From: Microbispora siamensis
Lineage (GTDB): Bacteria > Actinomycetota > Actinomycetes > Streptosporangiales > Streptosporangiaceae
Direction of reading: 5' to 3'
Length of the DNA stretch: 64,000 nucleotides
NCBI RefSeq assembly: GCF_016863095.1
Contig: NZ_BOOF01000047.1
Span: forward strand, 1 to 64,000
Part shown: one piece after another, positions 40,911 through 48,626 of the stretch
Layout of the letters: every line of letters starts with the position of its first letter
Position numbering within the stretch: the first letter of the stretch is position 1
Notes under the pieces: generated by a model
Seen by the model: only the letters and a program-made list of their open reading frames with translations
The model's database searches: none
What the model was told of the DNA's origin: nothing
Position numbers and translations under genes: made by a program

Positions 40911-42023
40911 TCAGCCCGCGCGCCGGGCCGCGTTGTAGACCTGGAACAGTTCTCCGTCGAAGTAGGGCGACAGGCCGGTCCCCGGGCCGGAGAGGCCGAT
41001 CGTCAGGCCGTTCAGGTATCCCAGACCACGTACGCCGCGGTAGGCGGCCAGCCACGGCGACCCGGAGGCGGCGGTGAAGGCCGAGCGGACGGCGACCAGT
41101 TCGTTCGCCCTCCTGGACAGGTCCTGGGCCAGGAAGGGCTTGCCGTACGCACGGGTGAGCCGGGTGCGCCCGTTCGCGGGGCCCTCGGCGGTCCCCATCG
41201 GATAGCCGAAGATCGCGAGCGGGCGGTCGACCGGCAGGTTGTAGGCGAGGCCCTGTCCGCCGACCTTGTCGCCGAGACGCCCCGCGGAAAGCAGCCTGAG
41301 GCCGGTGTAGCCGGTGGCCGTGCGGTACTTCGGCCCGGCGGAGAACGCCGCGTACTGCGCCGCGTCCCGCAGCGTGACGTGCCTGGGCAGCACGCCGGTG
41401 TGGACGCTGACGAACGCGTAGTCGCGGTCCAGGTCGCCATACCTGGTGAAGTCGCTGTGGGCGAAGGCACGGTCGCCGGCATAGACGCCCCAGGGCGTGC
41501 CGCCGCCGGCGTATCCCGGAATGAAGATCCAGTATCGGTAGGGCGTCGCGGTGAACTCTCCCGTCGCGGGCCTTGTCGCGTACACGCAGTGCCCGGCCGT
41601 CGCCACGAGATCGCGGTGGTCGGACTGCACGGACGTGCCCACGCACCAGTGGGGGCGGCCGTCAGAGCCGACGAAGAAGACCTTGCCCGTCGTCCTCGGC
41701 AGGTTGACGTTCTTCGACGAGCCGGCGGCGCGTCTGACTCCGGCCGACGCGGGCACCACGCCCCGTACGCCGCCGGGAGCGCCGCCCTCGGCCGTGACGG
41801 GAGTGGCGTCGATCCCGGCCGGCGCGGAGGCGGGTGTCGCCGCCGCGAGGGGGCGTCCGCCGTCCCTGAGCCAGTAGGCGATCACGGAGGCCACCTTCGC
41901 GCCGGAGACGAGGGGCGTCGTCACGGTGATCTCGTAGGCGTGAGCGGGCACCGCCGTCCCGCCGACGAGCAACGCGGCCGTCGCCGCCGCACCCCACAGC
42001 GGGGGGAGGAGGATGCGCTTCAA
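40911..42023 (-). CDS. Secreted trypsin-like serine peptidase 1
   Basis: A 370-aa exported S1-fold peptidase. The signal peptide ends in VPAHA (about 29); a pro-region contains VIAYWLRDGG; the protease domain starts near NLPRTTGKVFF. Triad: His145 (ATAGHC), Asp201 (LDRDYAF), Ser320 (AASGSPW). Cys127 and Cys146 flank the His as in S1 enzymes. The usual G-x-S-G-G is S-G-S, and the second Cys pair of peptidases 3 and 4 is missing (Ala292 and Ser314 region). Cleavage specificity is unknown. First of four paralogues on this strand. Confidence 0.88.
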   Translation of the reverse strand: MKRILLPPLWGAAATAALLVGGTAVPAHAYEITVTTPLVSGAKVASVIAYWLRDGGRPLAAATPASAPAGIDATPVTAEGGAPGGVRGVVPASAGVRRAAGSSKNVNLPRTTGKVFFVGSDGRPHWCVGTSVQSDHRDLVATAGHCVYATRPATGEFTATPYRYWIFIPGYAGGGTPWGVYAGDRAFAHSDFTRYGDLDRDYAFVSVHTGVLPRHVTLRDAAQYAAFSAGPKYRTATGYTGLRLLSAGRLGDKVGGQGLAYNLPVDRPLAIFGYPMGTAEGPANGRTRLTRAYGKPFLAQDLSRRANELVAVRSAFTAASGSPWLAAYRGVRGLGYLNGLTIGLSGPGTGLSPYFDGELFQVYNAARRAG

Positions 42024-42147
42024 CCGGATCTCCTTGCTGTGGAACGTCTCCCGCGCCCCACACGTGAATGGGCTGCCAGGAACATACAGCGATGGGGATC
42101 AAGTCGGGAAAACAACGCGGACGTCGCCTGGTTCTCCCCGGGACGCC

Positions 42148-42180
42148 GAAGTGCCCCGCCGCGGCGCGGCGGGGCACTTC
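42148..42180 (-). terminator. Hairpin terminator
   Basis: GAAGTGCCCCGCCGC (42148-42162), 3-nt loop, GCGGCGGGGCACTTC (42166-42180): a perfect 15-bp stem directly downstream of the 94-aa gene. Confidence 0.85.
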
Positions 42181-42190
42181 CTGGGGGTGC

Positions 42191-42475
42191 TCAGGCCTGT
42201 GCGGTGAGACCCGGGGCCTCCTGGGCGAAGGTGATGAGGATGTCCCGGCCGTTGGCGTAGCTGACCACCGGCCGCCGCAGCGTCTCACCCACCCTGCGGG
42301 CGACCGTCTGCCACAGATCCACCATTTCCGGGCTGTCGGCGGTGATCCTGAACCGCCCTCGCGTGAGGAGGTGTTCGGTGACGAGCTGCGAGAAGGTGAT
42401 CTCGCTACGCGCCCTTTCCTCCGTGGTCAGGGGGGTGCGCCGGAGGGCGGGCTGCGTGCCGGAAGGGTGGGTCAT
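42191..42475 (-). CDS. Hypothetical 94-aa protein between peptidase genes
   Basis: A small soluble protein with no signal peptide, unlike its neighbours. It has a polar, disordered N-terminus (THPSGTQPALRRTPLT) and a mixed alpha/beta region (FSQLVTEHLLTRGRFRITAD, LWQTVARRVGETLRRP, RDILITFAQE). The ATG follows GAGGAGATGAGCG, a strong ribosome site, and a 15-bp terminator follows, so it is probably a true monocistronic gene. I recognise no family. It sits between peptidases 1 and 2 on the same strand. Confidence 0.65.
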   Translation of the reverse strand: MTHPSGTQPALRRTPLTTEERARSEITFSQLVTEHLLTRGRFRITADSPEMVDLWQTVARRVGETLRRPVVSYANGRDILITFAQEAPGLTAQA

Positions 42476-42540
42476 CGCTCATCTCCTCGTGATCGCCGTC
42501 CACTCAGCATGCCACTCGCGGACCGGCGCCGAGGTGCCCG

Positions 42541-43722
42541 TCAGGCGATGGAGCCGGACCAGTTGTTGGCGGCGGCCTTGTAGACGCCGTAGGTCTCGCC
42601 GTCGAAGTACGGGGAGACACTGGTGTCGATCCGCTGGTTGCCGTCGGTGTCGGAGACGCCGCTGGTCACGCCGTTGAGGTAGCCGAGCCGCTTGGCGCTG
42701 CTGTACCTCAGCAGCCACGACGAGCCCGAGGAGCCCTCACCGGTGAAGGACGACTTGACGCCCACGAGCTCCTCGCCCTTGACCGAGGGGGCCTTGGCGG
42801 CGAAGGTCTTGCCGTACGACCACTTGAGGGTCTGGCCGGTGAAGGCGTGGTTGCCGTCCGGGTGCGACCCGCTCGGGTAGCCGAACACGTAGACCGAGCT
42901 GCCGACCTTCTGGTTGTAGGCCAGGCCCTGCCCGCCGACGTTGCTCTCGAGCCGGCCGACGTCGGTGAACTTGACGACGTAGTACTTGCCGCCCGTGCTC
43001 CTGCGGATGAAGCGGTCGTAGCTGAGGTAGGTCTTCCTGTCGACCTGCTTCCAGTTCCACTCGGCGACGTTGCGCAGGTCGCCGCCGCGCCCCGCCTTGA
43101 TGCCGTTGTAGACGGTCACGAAGGCGTAGTCGCGGTCGCCGTCCTCGTAGACGTCGAAGTCGTAGTGGGTGTAGGCCGTCTTGCCGACGTAGATGCCCCA
43201 CGGCGCCTTGCCCTGGTAGTAGCCGGGGATGAAGACCCAGCGGTCCATGGTGGCCCGGTTCGACTTGGTGTCGTAGACGCAGTGCCCGGCTGTGGCGACC
43301 AGGTTGCCGTACTTCGACTGGACGGAGGTCGCGCTGCACCAGTGCGGCCGGTGGTCGGCCCCGCGGAAGAAGACCTTGCCGGTGGTGCGCGGCAGGTTCA
43401 CGTTCTTCAGGGTGCCGCCGGACTTCCCGCCGCCGGTGGCCGGGACGGTGCCGGGCTTGCTGTCGGCGGACGGCCCGCCGGTCGAGATGTGCTTGGCGCT
43501 GACCTGGCTCTCGTACCCGTACGGGGTGGCGTTGACCAGGTTGCTGGCCTTCTGGTTGAGCCAGTAGGCGATGACGTTCTTCGCGGCGAGGCCGCTGCCG
43601 GCCAGCGTGTCGTGGGCCGTGTCACCGGCGGCCTGAGCCGGGACCGCCATCGTGGTCCCGACGAGGGCGGCGACGGCCACGCCCCCGATGGGGAGGATCA
43701 GGCGCTTGACTCGCGTGTTCAT
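42541..43722 (-). CDS. Secreted trypsin-like serine peptidase 2
   Basis: A 393-aa paralogue of peptidase 1. Start ATG 43722 follows CTGGAGATTC. Signal peptide ends near AVPAQA (31); pro-region has VIAYWLNQKASNL; the domain begins NLPRTTGKVFF. Triad: His147, Asp198, Ser332 (GSSGSSW). As in peptidase 1 the G after the nucleophile's Gly is Ser, and the second Cys pair is lost (Ser302 replaces Cys). A Gly/Thr-rich linker (about 80-105) separates pro-region and enzyme. Confidence 0.9.
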   Translation of the reverse strand: MNTRVKRLILPIGGVAVAALVGTTMAVPAQAAGDTAHDTLAGSGLAAKNVIAYWLNQKASNLVNATPYGYESQVSAKHISTGGPSADSKPGTVPATGGGKSGGTLKNVNLPRTTGKVFFRGADHRPHWCSATSVQSKYGNLVATAGHCVYDTKSNRATMDRWVFIPGYYQGKAPWGIYVGKTAYTHYDFDVYEDGDRDYAFVTVYNGIKAGRGGDLRNVAEWNWKQVDRKTYLSYDRFIRRSTGGKYYVVKFTDVGRLESNVGGQGLAYNQKVGSSVYVFGYPSGSHPDGNHAFTGQTLKWSYGKTFAAKAPSVKGEELVGVKSSFTGEGSSGSSWLLRYSSAKRLGYLNGVTSGVSDTDGNQRIDTSVSPYFDGETYGVYKAAANNWSGSIA

Positions 43723-44009
43723 GAATCTCCAGGTGCTGTCGTGGCACGCCACATGCGTCCCACCCGTCAGTAAAGGGCTAGTAAAGACAGTACCTCTCGC
43801 TTTTATCCGTGTTTTACGTGCTTTCAGGCCCGTCGCTCACGTTACTTTTCCGTGATCCTCAACAGTGCTTGTCAAGATCGAGGGCGCACCGGAAGATCAG
43901 TGCAGGTCCTCTCGGACGCCTTCCGTGTCAAATCGAGCACTGGGTGCAGCCGGGGCGGGGATGGCGATGTGACGTAAATCACATTGGGGGCTCGCCGGGT
44001 GGGGAGCGA
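43723..44009. other. Intergenic region between peptidases 2 and 3
   Basis: No gene is seen. The part next to peptidase 2 is AT-richer and contains three TAAAG-like words (43771-43800), a likely promoter zone for peptidase 2. Nothing else was recognised. Confidence 0.4.
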
Positions 44010-45137
44010 TCAGCCCGTGCGCTGCTTGCTCGCCTGGGTGTACACCCGCTGCGTCAACTGGTTGAAGTAGGGCGTGGAGACGGCGTCGAGACGCCCGCCG
44101 CCGCTGAGGTTCCAGGTCAGGCTGGTGATCCCGGTGAGGTAGCCGGTCCGCGTGGCGGCGTTGTAGCCGATCACCCACGGGCCGCCGCTCGCGCCGGCGG
44201 TGAACGGGCAGCCCGGCAGCCGCACCCCGTGTTCGAGCTGCCAGGTCGGCGCGCTGACGAACTTCTTCTCGGTGGTGCCCTCGCAGGACTTCACCGTCTG
44301 ACCGGTGTACGGGCGGCTGCCGTCGGGGTTGGCCCCCGCGGGGTAGCCGAAGACGTAGGTCGGTCGTCCGAGCGGCTTGCCGGAGGCGAAGCGGAAGGCG
44401 CCGGCCTTGTCCTCCAGGCGGCCCACGTCGACGGAGCGGTACTTGAGCCTGCCGTTCTCCACGTACGGCTGCCAGGAGAAGCCGCGGTGCACGGTCACGA
44501 AGGCGTAGTCGCGGTCGAAGTCGCCCTGGCCGGCGAAGTCCTCCTGCATGTAGAGCGTGTGGCCGACGAAGATGCCGGAGGGGGCCACGCCGTCGTGGTA
44601 GCCGGGGATGAAGACCCAGTTCTCCACCGGCTTGTCCTGCGACAGCGCGTACGCGCAGTGCCCGGCGGTGGCGACGAGGTTGTGGTGGGAGGAGTGCACC
44701 GCGGAGGCGGAGCACCAGTACTCCTTGTCGCCGACCTTGAAGAACACCTTGCCCACCATCGGCGGGGAGGCCACGGGCGGGGGTGTCGCGGCGCGCGGCG
44801 CCCCGGTGCGCGGCTTCGTGTCCCCCGGGCCCACCTCCGCCGCGGAGGTCGTGCTCCTGGTCGAAGGCGACGGCTTCGTGCTCGGCACGTAGCTGCTCGC
44901 CTGCTTGAGCCGTTCCGGGCTCCAGTACTCCGCCACCCGCTGCTCGTCCGCCTGGCTGGGGGCGAGGGGGAAGGCGCTGACCCCGTTCTTGTCGACGCCG
45001 GTCACGGCGGAGACCGTCGTCGTGGCCGGGCGGGACGCGACGGTCGCCGGAACGGCCGGTCCCTGACTCCCCAGCACGGCGACCACACTCGCGGCAGCGG
45101 CGACGCCACCGACGGCGAGTGTCAGCTTCCTGGTCAC
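44010..45137 (-). CDS. Secreted trypsin-like serine peptidase 3
   Basis: A 375-aa exported peptidase starting at the GTG at 45137 (GAGAGG upstream). The signal/anchor segment is about 5-35. The pro-region carries VAEYWSPERLKQA (69-80) and a Ser/Thr/Pro-rich linker (84-125). Triad: His160, Asp210, Ser317 in canonical GASGGPW. Cys285 and Cys310 form the likely extra disulfide absent from paralogues 1 and 2. Divergent from the SSI-type inhibitor across 211 bp. Confidence 0.9.
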   Translation of the reverse strand: MTRKLTLAVGGVAAAASVVAVLGSQGPAVPATVASRPATTTVSAVTGVDKNGVSAFPLAPSQADEQRVAEYWSPERLKQASSYVPSTKPSPSTRSTTSAAEVGPGDTKPRTGAPRAATPPPVASPPMVGKVFFKVGDKEYWCSASAVHSSHHNLVATAGHCAYALSQDKPVENWVFIPGYHDGVAPSGIFVGHTLYMQEDFAGQGDFDRDYAFVTVHRGFSWQPYVENGRLKYRSVDVGRLEDKAGAFRFASGKPLGRPTYVFGYPAGANPDGSRPYTGQTVKSCEGTTEKKFVSAPTWQLEHGVRLPGCPFTAGASGGPWVIGYNAATRTGYLTGITSLTWNLSGGGRLDAVSTPYFNQLTQRVYTQASKQRTG

Positions 45138-45348
45138 CGTGAGCCTCTCAGGGCGGAGATATGGACTGTAAGGGGTGATTTTTCCAGATCCATACGGTTG
45201 TGGCACACCTTCTTGTCCAGCTCGTTATGAATCGAGCGGAACCGATGTGGTCTGTGGTACGTGAAGTTTCCGCTGGGGTCCGGAGTGGACGCTTGCTCTG
45301 CGGGTCTCCCGTGAGAACGCTGGTCACCAGCGGAAACGGGGGGATCGC

Positions 45349-45840
45349 ATGAAACCGCTGCTTGTCCTACTGGCCGGTGCGGCGCTGGCCGCCGGCCCCT
45401 CTGCCCAGGCGTGGGCCCAACCGGGTGCCTCCGGTGACGCCGGGACGAACGTCCCGGCACGGGCGGACACCTTGCCGGCTCCGCCGCCGCCCGAGGTCGC
45501 CCTGCGGGCGTCCCGCCCGCCCGCCTCCCAGGTGCGAGCGGTGATCCTGACCGTCGCGAACGGCGAGCAGGCGGAGCCGACGGCGCGGTCGGTCTTCCTG
45601 AACTGCGCTCCGGTCGGCGGCTCGCACCCTTCGCCGGAGAAGGCGTGCGCGTGGCTGAACAGGACGGGCGTCGACCCGGGCGCTCTTCGGGTGAACGCGA
45701 CCGAGCCCTGCACGATGATCTACGCACCTGTCACGGTCACCGCCAGCGGCATCTGGGACGGGAAGTACTTCCAGTTCCGGCGCACCTTCGGCAACGACTG
45801 TGAGAAGCGGTCGGCCGCTGGGGCGCTGTTCGACTTCTGA
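45349..45840 (+). CDS. SSI-family serine protease inhibitor
   Basis: A 163-aa secreted Streptomyces-subtilisin-inhibitor-like protein. Signal peptide about 1-23 (AQAWA), a Pro/Ala-rich stretch, then the SSI core with four Cys (86, 100, 121, 151) as two disulfides. The reactive loop is CTMIYAPV: P1 Met123, P1' Ile124, closely matching the CPMVYDP loop of SSI, which prefers subtilisin-type targets. It sits among four trypsin-like peptidases, on the opposite strand, and may protect against them or another protease. ATG 45349 follows GGGGGGATCGC. Confidence 0.9.
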   Translation: MKPLLVLLAGAALAAGPSAQAWAQPGASGDAGTNVPARADTLPAPPPPEVALRASRPPASQVRAVILTVANGEQAEPTARSVFLNCAPVGGSHPSPEKACAWLNRTGVDPGALRVNATEPCTMIYAPVTVTASGIWDGKYFQFRRTFGNDCEKRSAAGALFDF

Positions 45841-45977
45841 CAGGGACAGTCGACCGCACGCGGCGTACAGGGAACGTAAAGGTGCGCCGAGTAGCTGTGA
45901 CACCAGGGGCCCGGCGGGACGTCCGCCGGGCCCCCTGCTGACCGAATGGCCGTGCGGTCAGGTCCGCGCCGCCACTT

Positions 45978-47156
45978 TCACTGTGTCCACCGGTTGGCGG
46001 CCACCTTGTAGACGTCGTAGGTCTCGCCGTTGAAGTACGGCGAGGAGATCCGGTCGTACCGGTCGTTGCCGTCGCTGTCCCACGCCACGCTGCTGATGCC
46101 GTTCAGGTAGCCCGTGCGGGTCGCGCTCTTGTAGCCCGTCAGCCAGGGGCCGCCGCTGGCGCCGGAGGTCATGCCGCAGGGGATCCCGAGGTGCTCCTGA
46201 ATGTTGTACTTCGGCACGGCCGGCATCGGAGCCGTCCGGCCGTAGCACCACTTCATGGTCCGCCCCGTGAAGGGGCGGTCGCCGTCGGGGTGCGGCCCGG
46301 CGGGATAGCCGAACGCGAACACCTTGACCTTGGTGCTGCGGTTCCAGGTGAAGCCCTGGCCGCCCACGTTGTCGCCGAGACGGCCCGCCGGGGTGCGTAC
46401 GTAGTGGGTGACGTCCCCGTCCTTCTTGGGTGTGAGCGTGAATCCCGACGACACGTTCACGAACGCGTAGTCGTAGTCGTAGTCCTCCCTGACCACGAAA
46501 TCGTCGTGCGTCTGGAACCACTTCGCCGGGTAGATGCCGTACGGCGCCTTTCCCTCCCATGCCTGGTCCCCGTCCCAGTAGGACGGGATGAACACCCAGT
46601 TGTCGTAGAACTGGTCGGTCACCGGGTCGTAGACGCAGTGCCCGGCCGTCGCGACGACGTTGCGGTAGTGGCCCTGTACGGAGGTGCCGGAGCAGTATTT
46701 CCAGCTCTTCGGGTCCAGGGGGTTCCTGCCCGGCAGGGTGAAGAACACGCGGCCGACGGTGCGGGGCAGGTTGACCTGCCTGCTGATCTTGCCGGAACCG
46801 CCGGCCCCGCTCGTGGCGGCGCCGGCCGGCGGGACCGTGCCCGCCTTGCCGTCCGGGGTGGCGTCGCCGGCCCTGCCGAAGCCCTTGACGGAGTTGCCGA
46901 GTTCCTCGGTGTAGTCCTTGGCCGCCCGCAACCGCTGCGGCGACCAGAAGGCGGCCGCCTCGGCGGGCGTCTGGGGCGCGGCCTTGGTGGTCACGTCGCC
47001 CGGGGCGGCCAGTGCCGCCGTTGCCGCCGCGATCGCCGCGGTCGTGCCGGTCGCGGCCGTGGAGGCCGAGGAGGTGGCGGGGGTGGCGCCGACCACGCCG
47101 GCCGCGAGGAGCGCGCCGGTGAGGGGAACGGCCAGACGCCGTGCTCGGGGGATCAT
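45978..47156 (-). CDS. Secreted trypsin-like serine peptidase 4
   Basis: A 392-aa paralogue. Signal peptide about 1-33, an Ala/Thr-rich spacer, then the pro-region motif AAAFWSPQRLRAAKDY (67-82). Domain begins NLPRTVGRVFF. Triad: His173 (ATAGHC), Asp229 (YDYAF), Ser334 (GASGGPW). Cys304 and Cys327 correspond to the extra disulfide of peptidase 3. Start ATG 47156 follows AAAGGAGCTCC. Last of the four in the array, at its upstream end. Confidence 0.9.
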   Translation of the reverse strand: MIPRARRLAVPLTGALLAAGVVGATPATSSASTAATGTTAAIAAATAALAAPGDVTTKAAPQTPAEAAAFWSPQRLRAAKDYTEELGNSVKGFGRAGDATPDGKAGTVPPAGAATSGAGGSGKISRQVNLPRTVGRVFFTLPGRNPLDPKSWKYCSGTSVQGHYRNVVATAGHCVYDPVTDQFYDNWVFIPSYWDGDQAWEGKAPYGIYPAKWFQTHDDFVVREDYDYDYAFVNVSSGFTLTPKKDGDVTHYVRTPAGRLGDNVGGQGFTWNRSTKVKVFAFGYPAGPHPDGDRPFTGRTMKWCYGRTAPMPAVPKYNIQEHLGIPCGMTSGASGGPWLTGYKSATRTGYLNGISSVAWDSDGNDRYDRISSPYFNGETYDVYKVAANRWTQ

Positions 47157-47503
47157 GGAGCTCCTTTCCCTGGGACGGTGAGGGTGCGTCCCATTCCTCA
47201 GGAAAACGCTCCGAGATTAATGACCGGATCTTGCGAAATGTCGTGGATATAACCAGAACAATCGGCACTTTGCCCTATCTGTTATCCATAGCGGTTGGTT
47301 ATGGCTGCCGTAGTGCCAGGTCGTGGCGCTGTGTCGATGGGGAGTCGCCTCGCGGCGTCATCGGGTTTACGGCCATTCTTGACGGGTCTTGTTTGATTTC
47401 CGCCGCTCTGTTCCCACTGATATCCCTGAGTATCAAAGACGCCGGCGGCGAGCCGTGCGGGGGTCGTCCGGAGCCGGCGCGACGGCCGGAGTAATGTTCT
47501 GGC
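47157..47503. other. Intergenic region upstream of peptidase 4
   Basis: 347 bases without a convincing gene. About 47215-47310 is AT-richer than the surroundings and contains ATAACC (near 47249) and GGTTAT (near 47297) as a widely spaced inverted pair. It is probably the promoter region of peptidase 4. The last bases hold the -10-like element of the next gene. Confidence 0.4.
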
Positions 47504-47504
47504 A
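47492..47504 (+). promoter_or_regulatory. Leaderless promoter -10 of MDR oxidoreductase gene
   Basis: TAATGT (47492-47497), 6 nt, then the ATG at 47504; no ribosome site. Confidence 0.55.
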
Positions 47505-48466
47505 TGTTCGCCGTCATCGCCACACAGACCGATCCGGACGACCCGATCAAGGGCCTGACGCTCGGGGAGCACCCCGAGCCCGCCGTACCGGAGGGATGGA
47601 CGACCGTCACGGTCCGGGCCGCCGCGCTCAACCACCACGACCTGTGGACCCTCAAGGGCGTGGGGATCAGCCAGGACCGGCTGCCGATCGTGCTCGGCTG
47701 CGACGCGGCGGGGGTGGACGAGGACGGCAACGAGGTCATCGTCCACTCCGTCATCGGCACGCCGGTCGACGGCGACGAGACCCTCGACCCGGCGCGTTCG
47801 CTGCTGTCGGAGAAGTACGACGGGACGTTCGCGGAGAAGGTCGCCGTGCCCCGCCGCAACCTGGTGCCCAAGCCCGCGGCGATCTCCTTCGAGGAGGCCG
47901 CCTGCCTGCCCACGGCCTGGCTGACCGCCTACCGCATGATCTTCGACAAGGCCGGGCTGGAGCCGGGCTCGACCATCCTGGTCCAGGGCGCCGGTGGCGG
48001 CGTGGCGACCGCGCTCATCGCGCTCGGCCGGGCCGGCGGCTTCCGGGTCTGGGCGACCAGCCGCTCCCAGGACAAGCGGGAACGGGCCCTCGCGCTCGGC
48101 GCCGACCGGGTCTTCGAGACGGGCGCGCGGCTGCCCGAGCGGGTGGACGCCGTCATGGAGACGGTCGGCGAGGCGACCTGGAAGCACTCGCTCAGCTCCC
48201 TGCGCCCGGGTGGCCGGATCGTCACCTGCGGGGCGACGAGCGGCATGGTCGCCCCGACGCAGCTCGCGCAGGTCTACTTCCTGCAGAAGTCGATCATCGG
48301 ATCCACCATGGGGACGCGCGAGCAGCTCGCGCGGCTCGCGGTGTTCCTGGAGCAGACCGGTGTCCGGCCGGCGATCGACCGGGTGCTGCCCCTGGCGGAG
48401 GCGGAGGAGGGCTTCGCCGCCATGCACCGCGGCGAGGTCTTCGGCAAGGTGGTCTTCACGCTCTGA
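47504..48466 (+). CDS. Zinc-independent MDR-family oxidoreductase (quinone reductase-like)
   Basis: A 320-aa medium-chain dehydrogenase/reductase. The N-terminal GroES-like domain has AALNHHDLWTLKGVG and LGCDAAGV; the Rossmann part has ILVQGAGGGVATALIALGRA and SRSQDKRERALALGAD, where SRS suggests NADPH preference. The structural-zinc Cys cluster is absent. The substrate is unknown. Monocistronic, divergent from peptidase 4, convergent with the PadR gene. Confidence 0.85.
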   Translation: MFAVIATQTDPDDPIKGLTLGEHPEPAVPEGWTTVTVRAAALNHHDLWTLKGVGISQDRLPIVLGCDAAGVDEDGNEVIVHSVIGTPVDGDETLDPARSLLSEKYDGTFAEKVAVPRRNLVPKPAAISFEEAACLPTAWLTAYRMIFDKAGLEPGSTILVQGAGGGVATALIALGRAGGFRVWATSRSQDKRERALALGADRVFETGARLPERVDAVMETVGEATWKHSLSSLRPGGRIVTCGATSGMVAPTQLAQVYFLQKSIIGSTMGTREQLARLAVFLEQTGVRPAIDRVLPLAEAEEGFAAMHRGEVFGKVVFTL

Positions 48467-48560
48467 CGGCCGCCCGCGCGGGCCGGGCGGCGCTCTCGTC
48501 GCCGCCCTCCCGCTGCCGGTCACGCTGGGCGCCGTGAGGCGGCACTGGAGCGCGGCGGAG

Positions 48561-48621
48561 TCCGGTTTCAGTGGCCGGTTCAGTGTCCGGTTTCAGCGGC
48601 CGGTTTCAGCGGCCGGTTTCA
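48561..48621. repeat. Short imperfect tandem repeats (CCGGTTTCAG units)
   Basis: CGGTTTCAG/CGGTTCAG words followed by TGGC, TGTC or CGGC recur at 12-13-bp period from 48561 to 48621, in the gap between two convergent genes. No coding role is seen. Confidence 0.75.
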
Positions 48622-48626
48622 CGGCT

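Noticed and set aside
43809..45230. A 473-codon plus-strand frame over peptidase 3
   Set aside because: Translation is Arg/Ala/Gly-rich without any domain; the minus strand has signal peptide, triad and paralogues.
40911..47156. Mobile element or recent transfer as origin of the peptidase array
   Set aside because: No transposase, integrase or flanking direct repeats are seen, and base composition is like the neighbours; local duplication is simpler.
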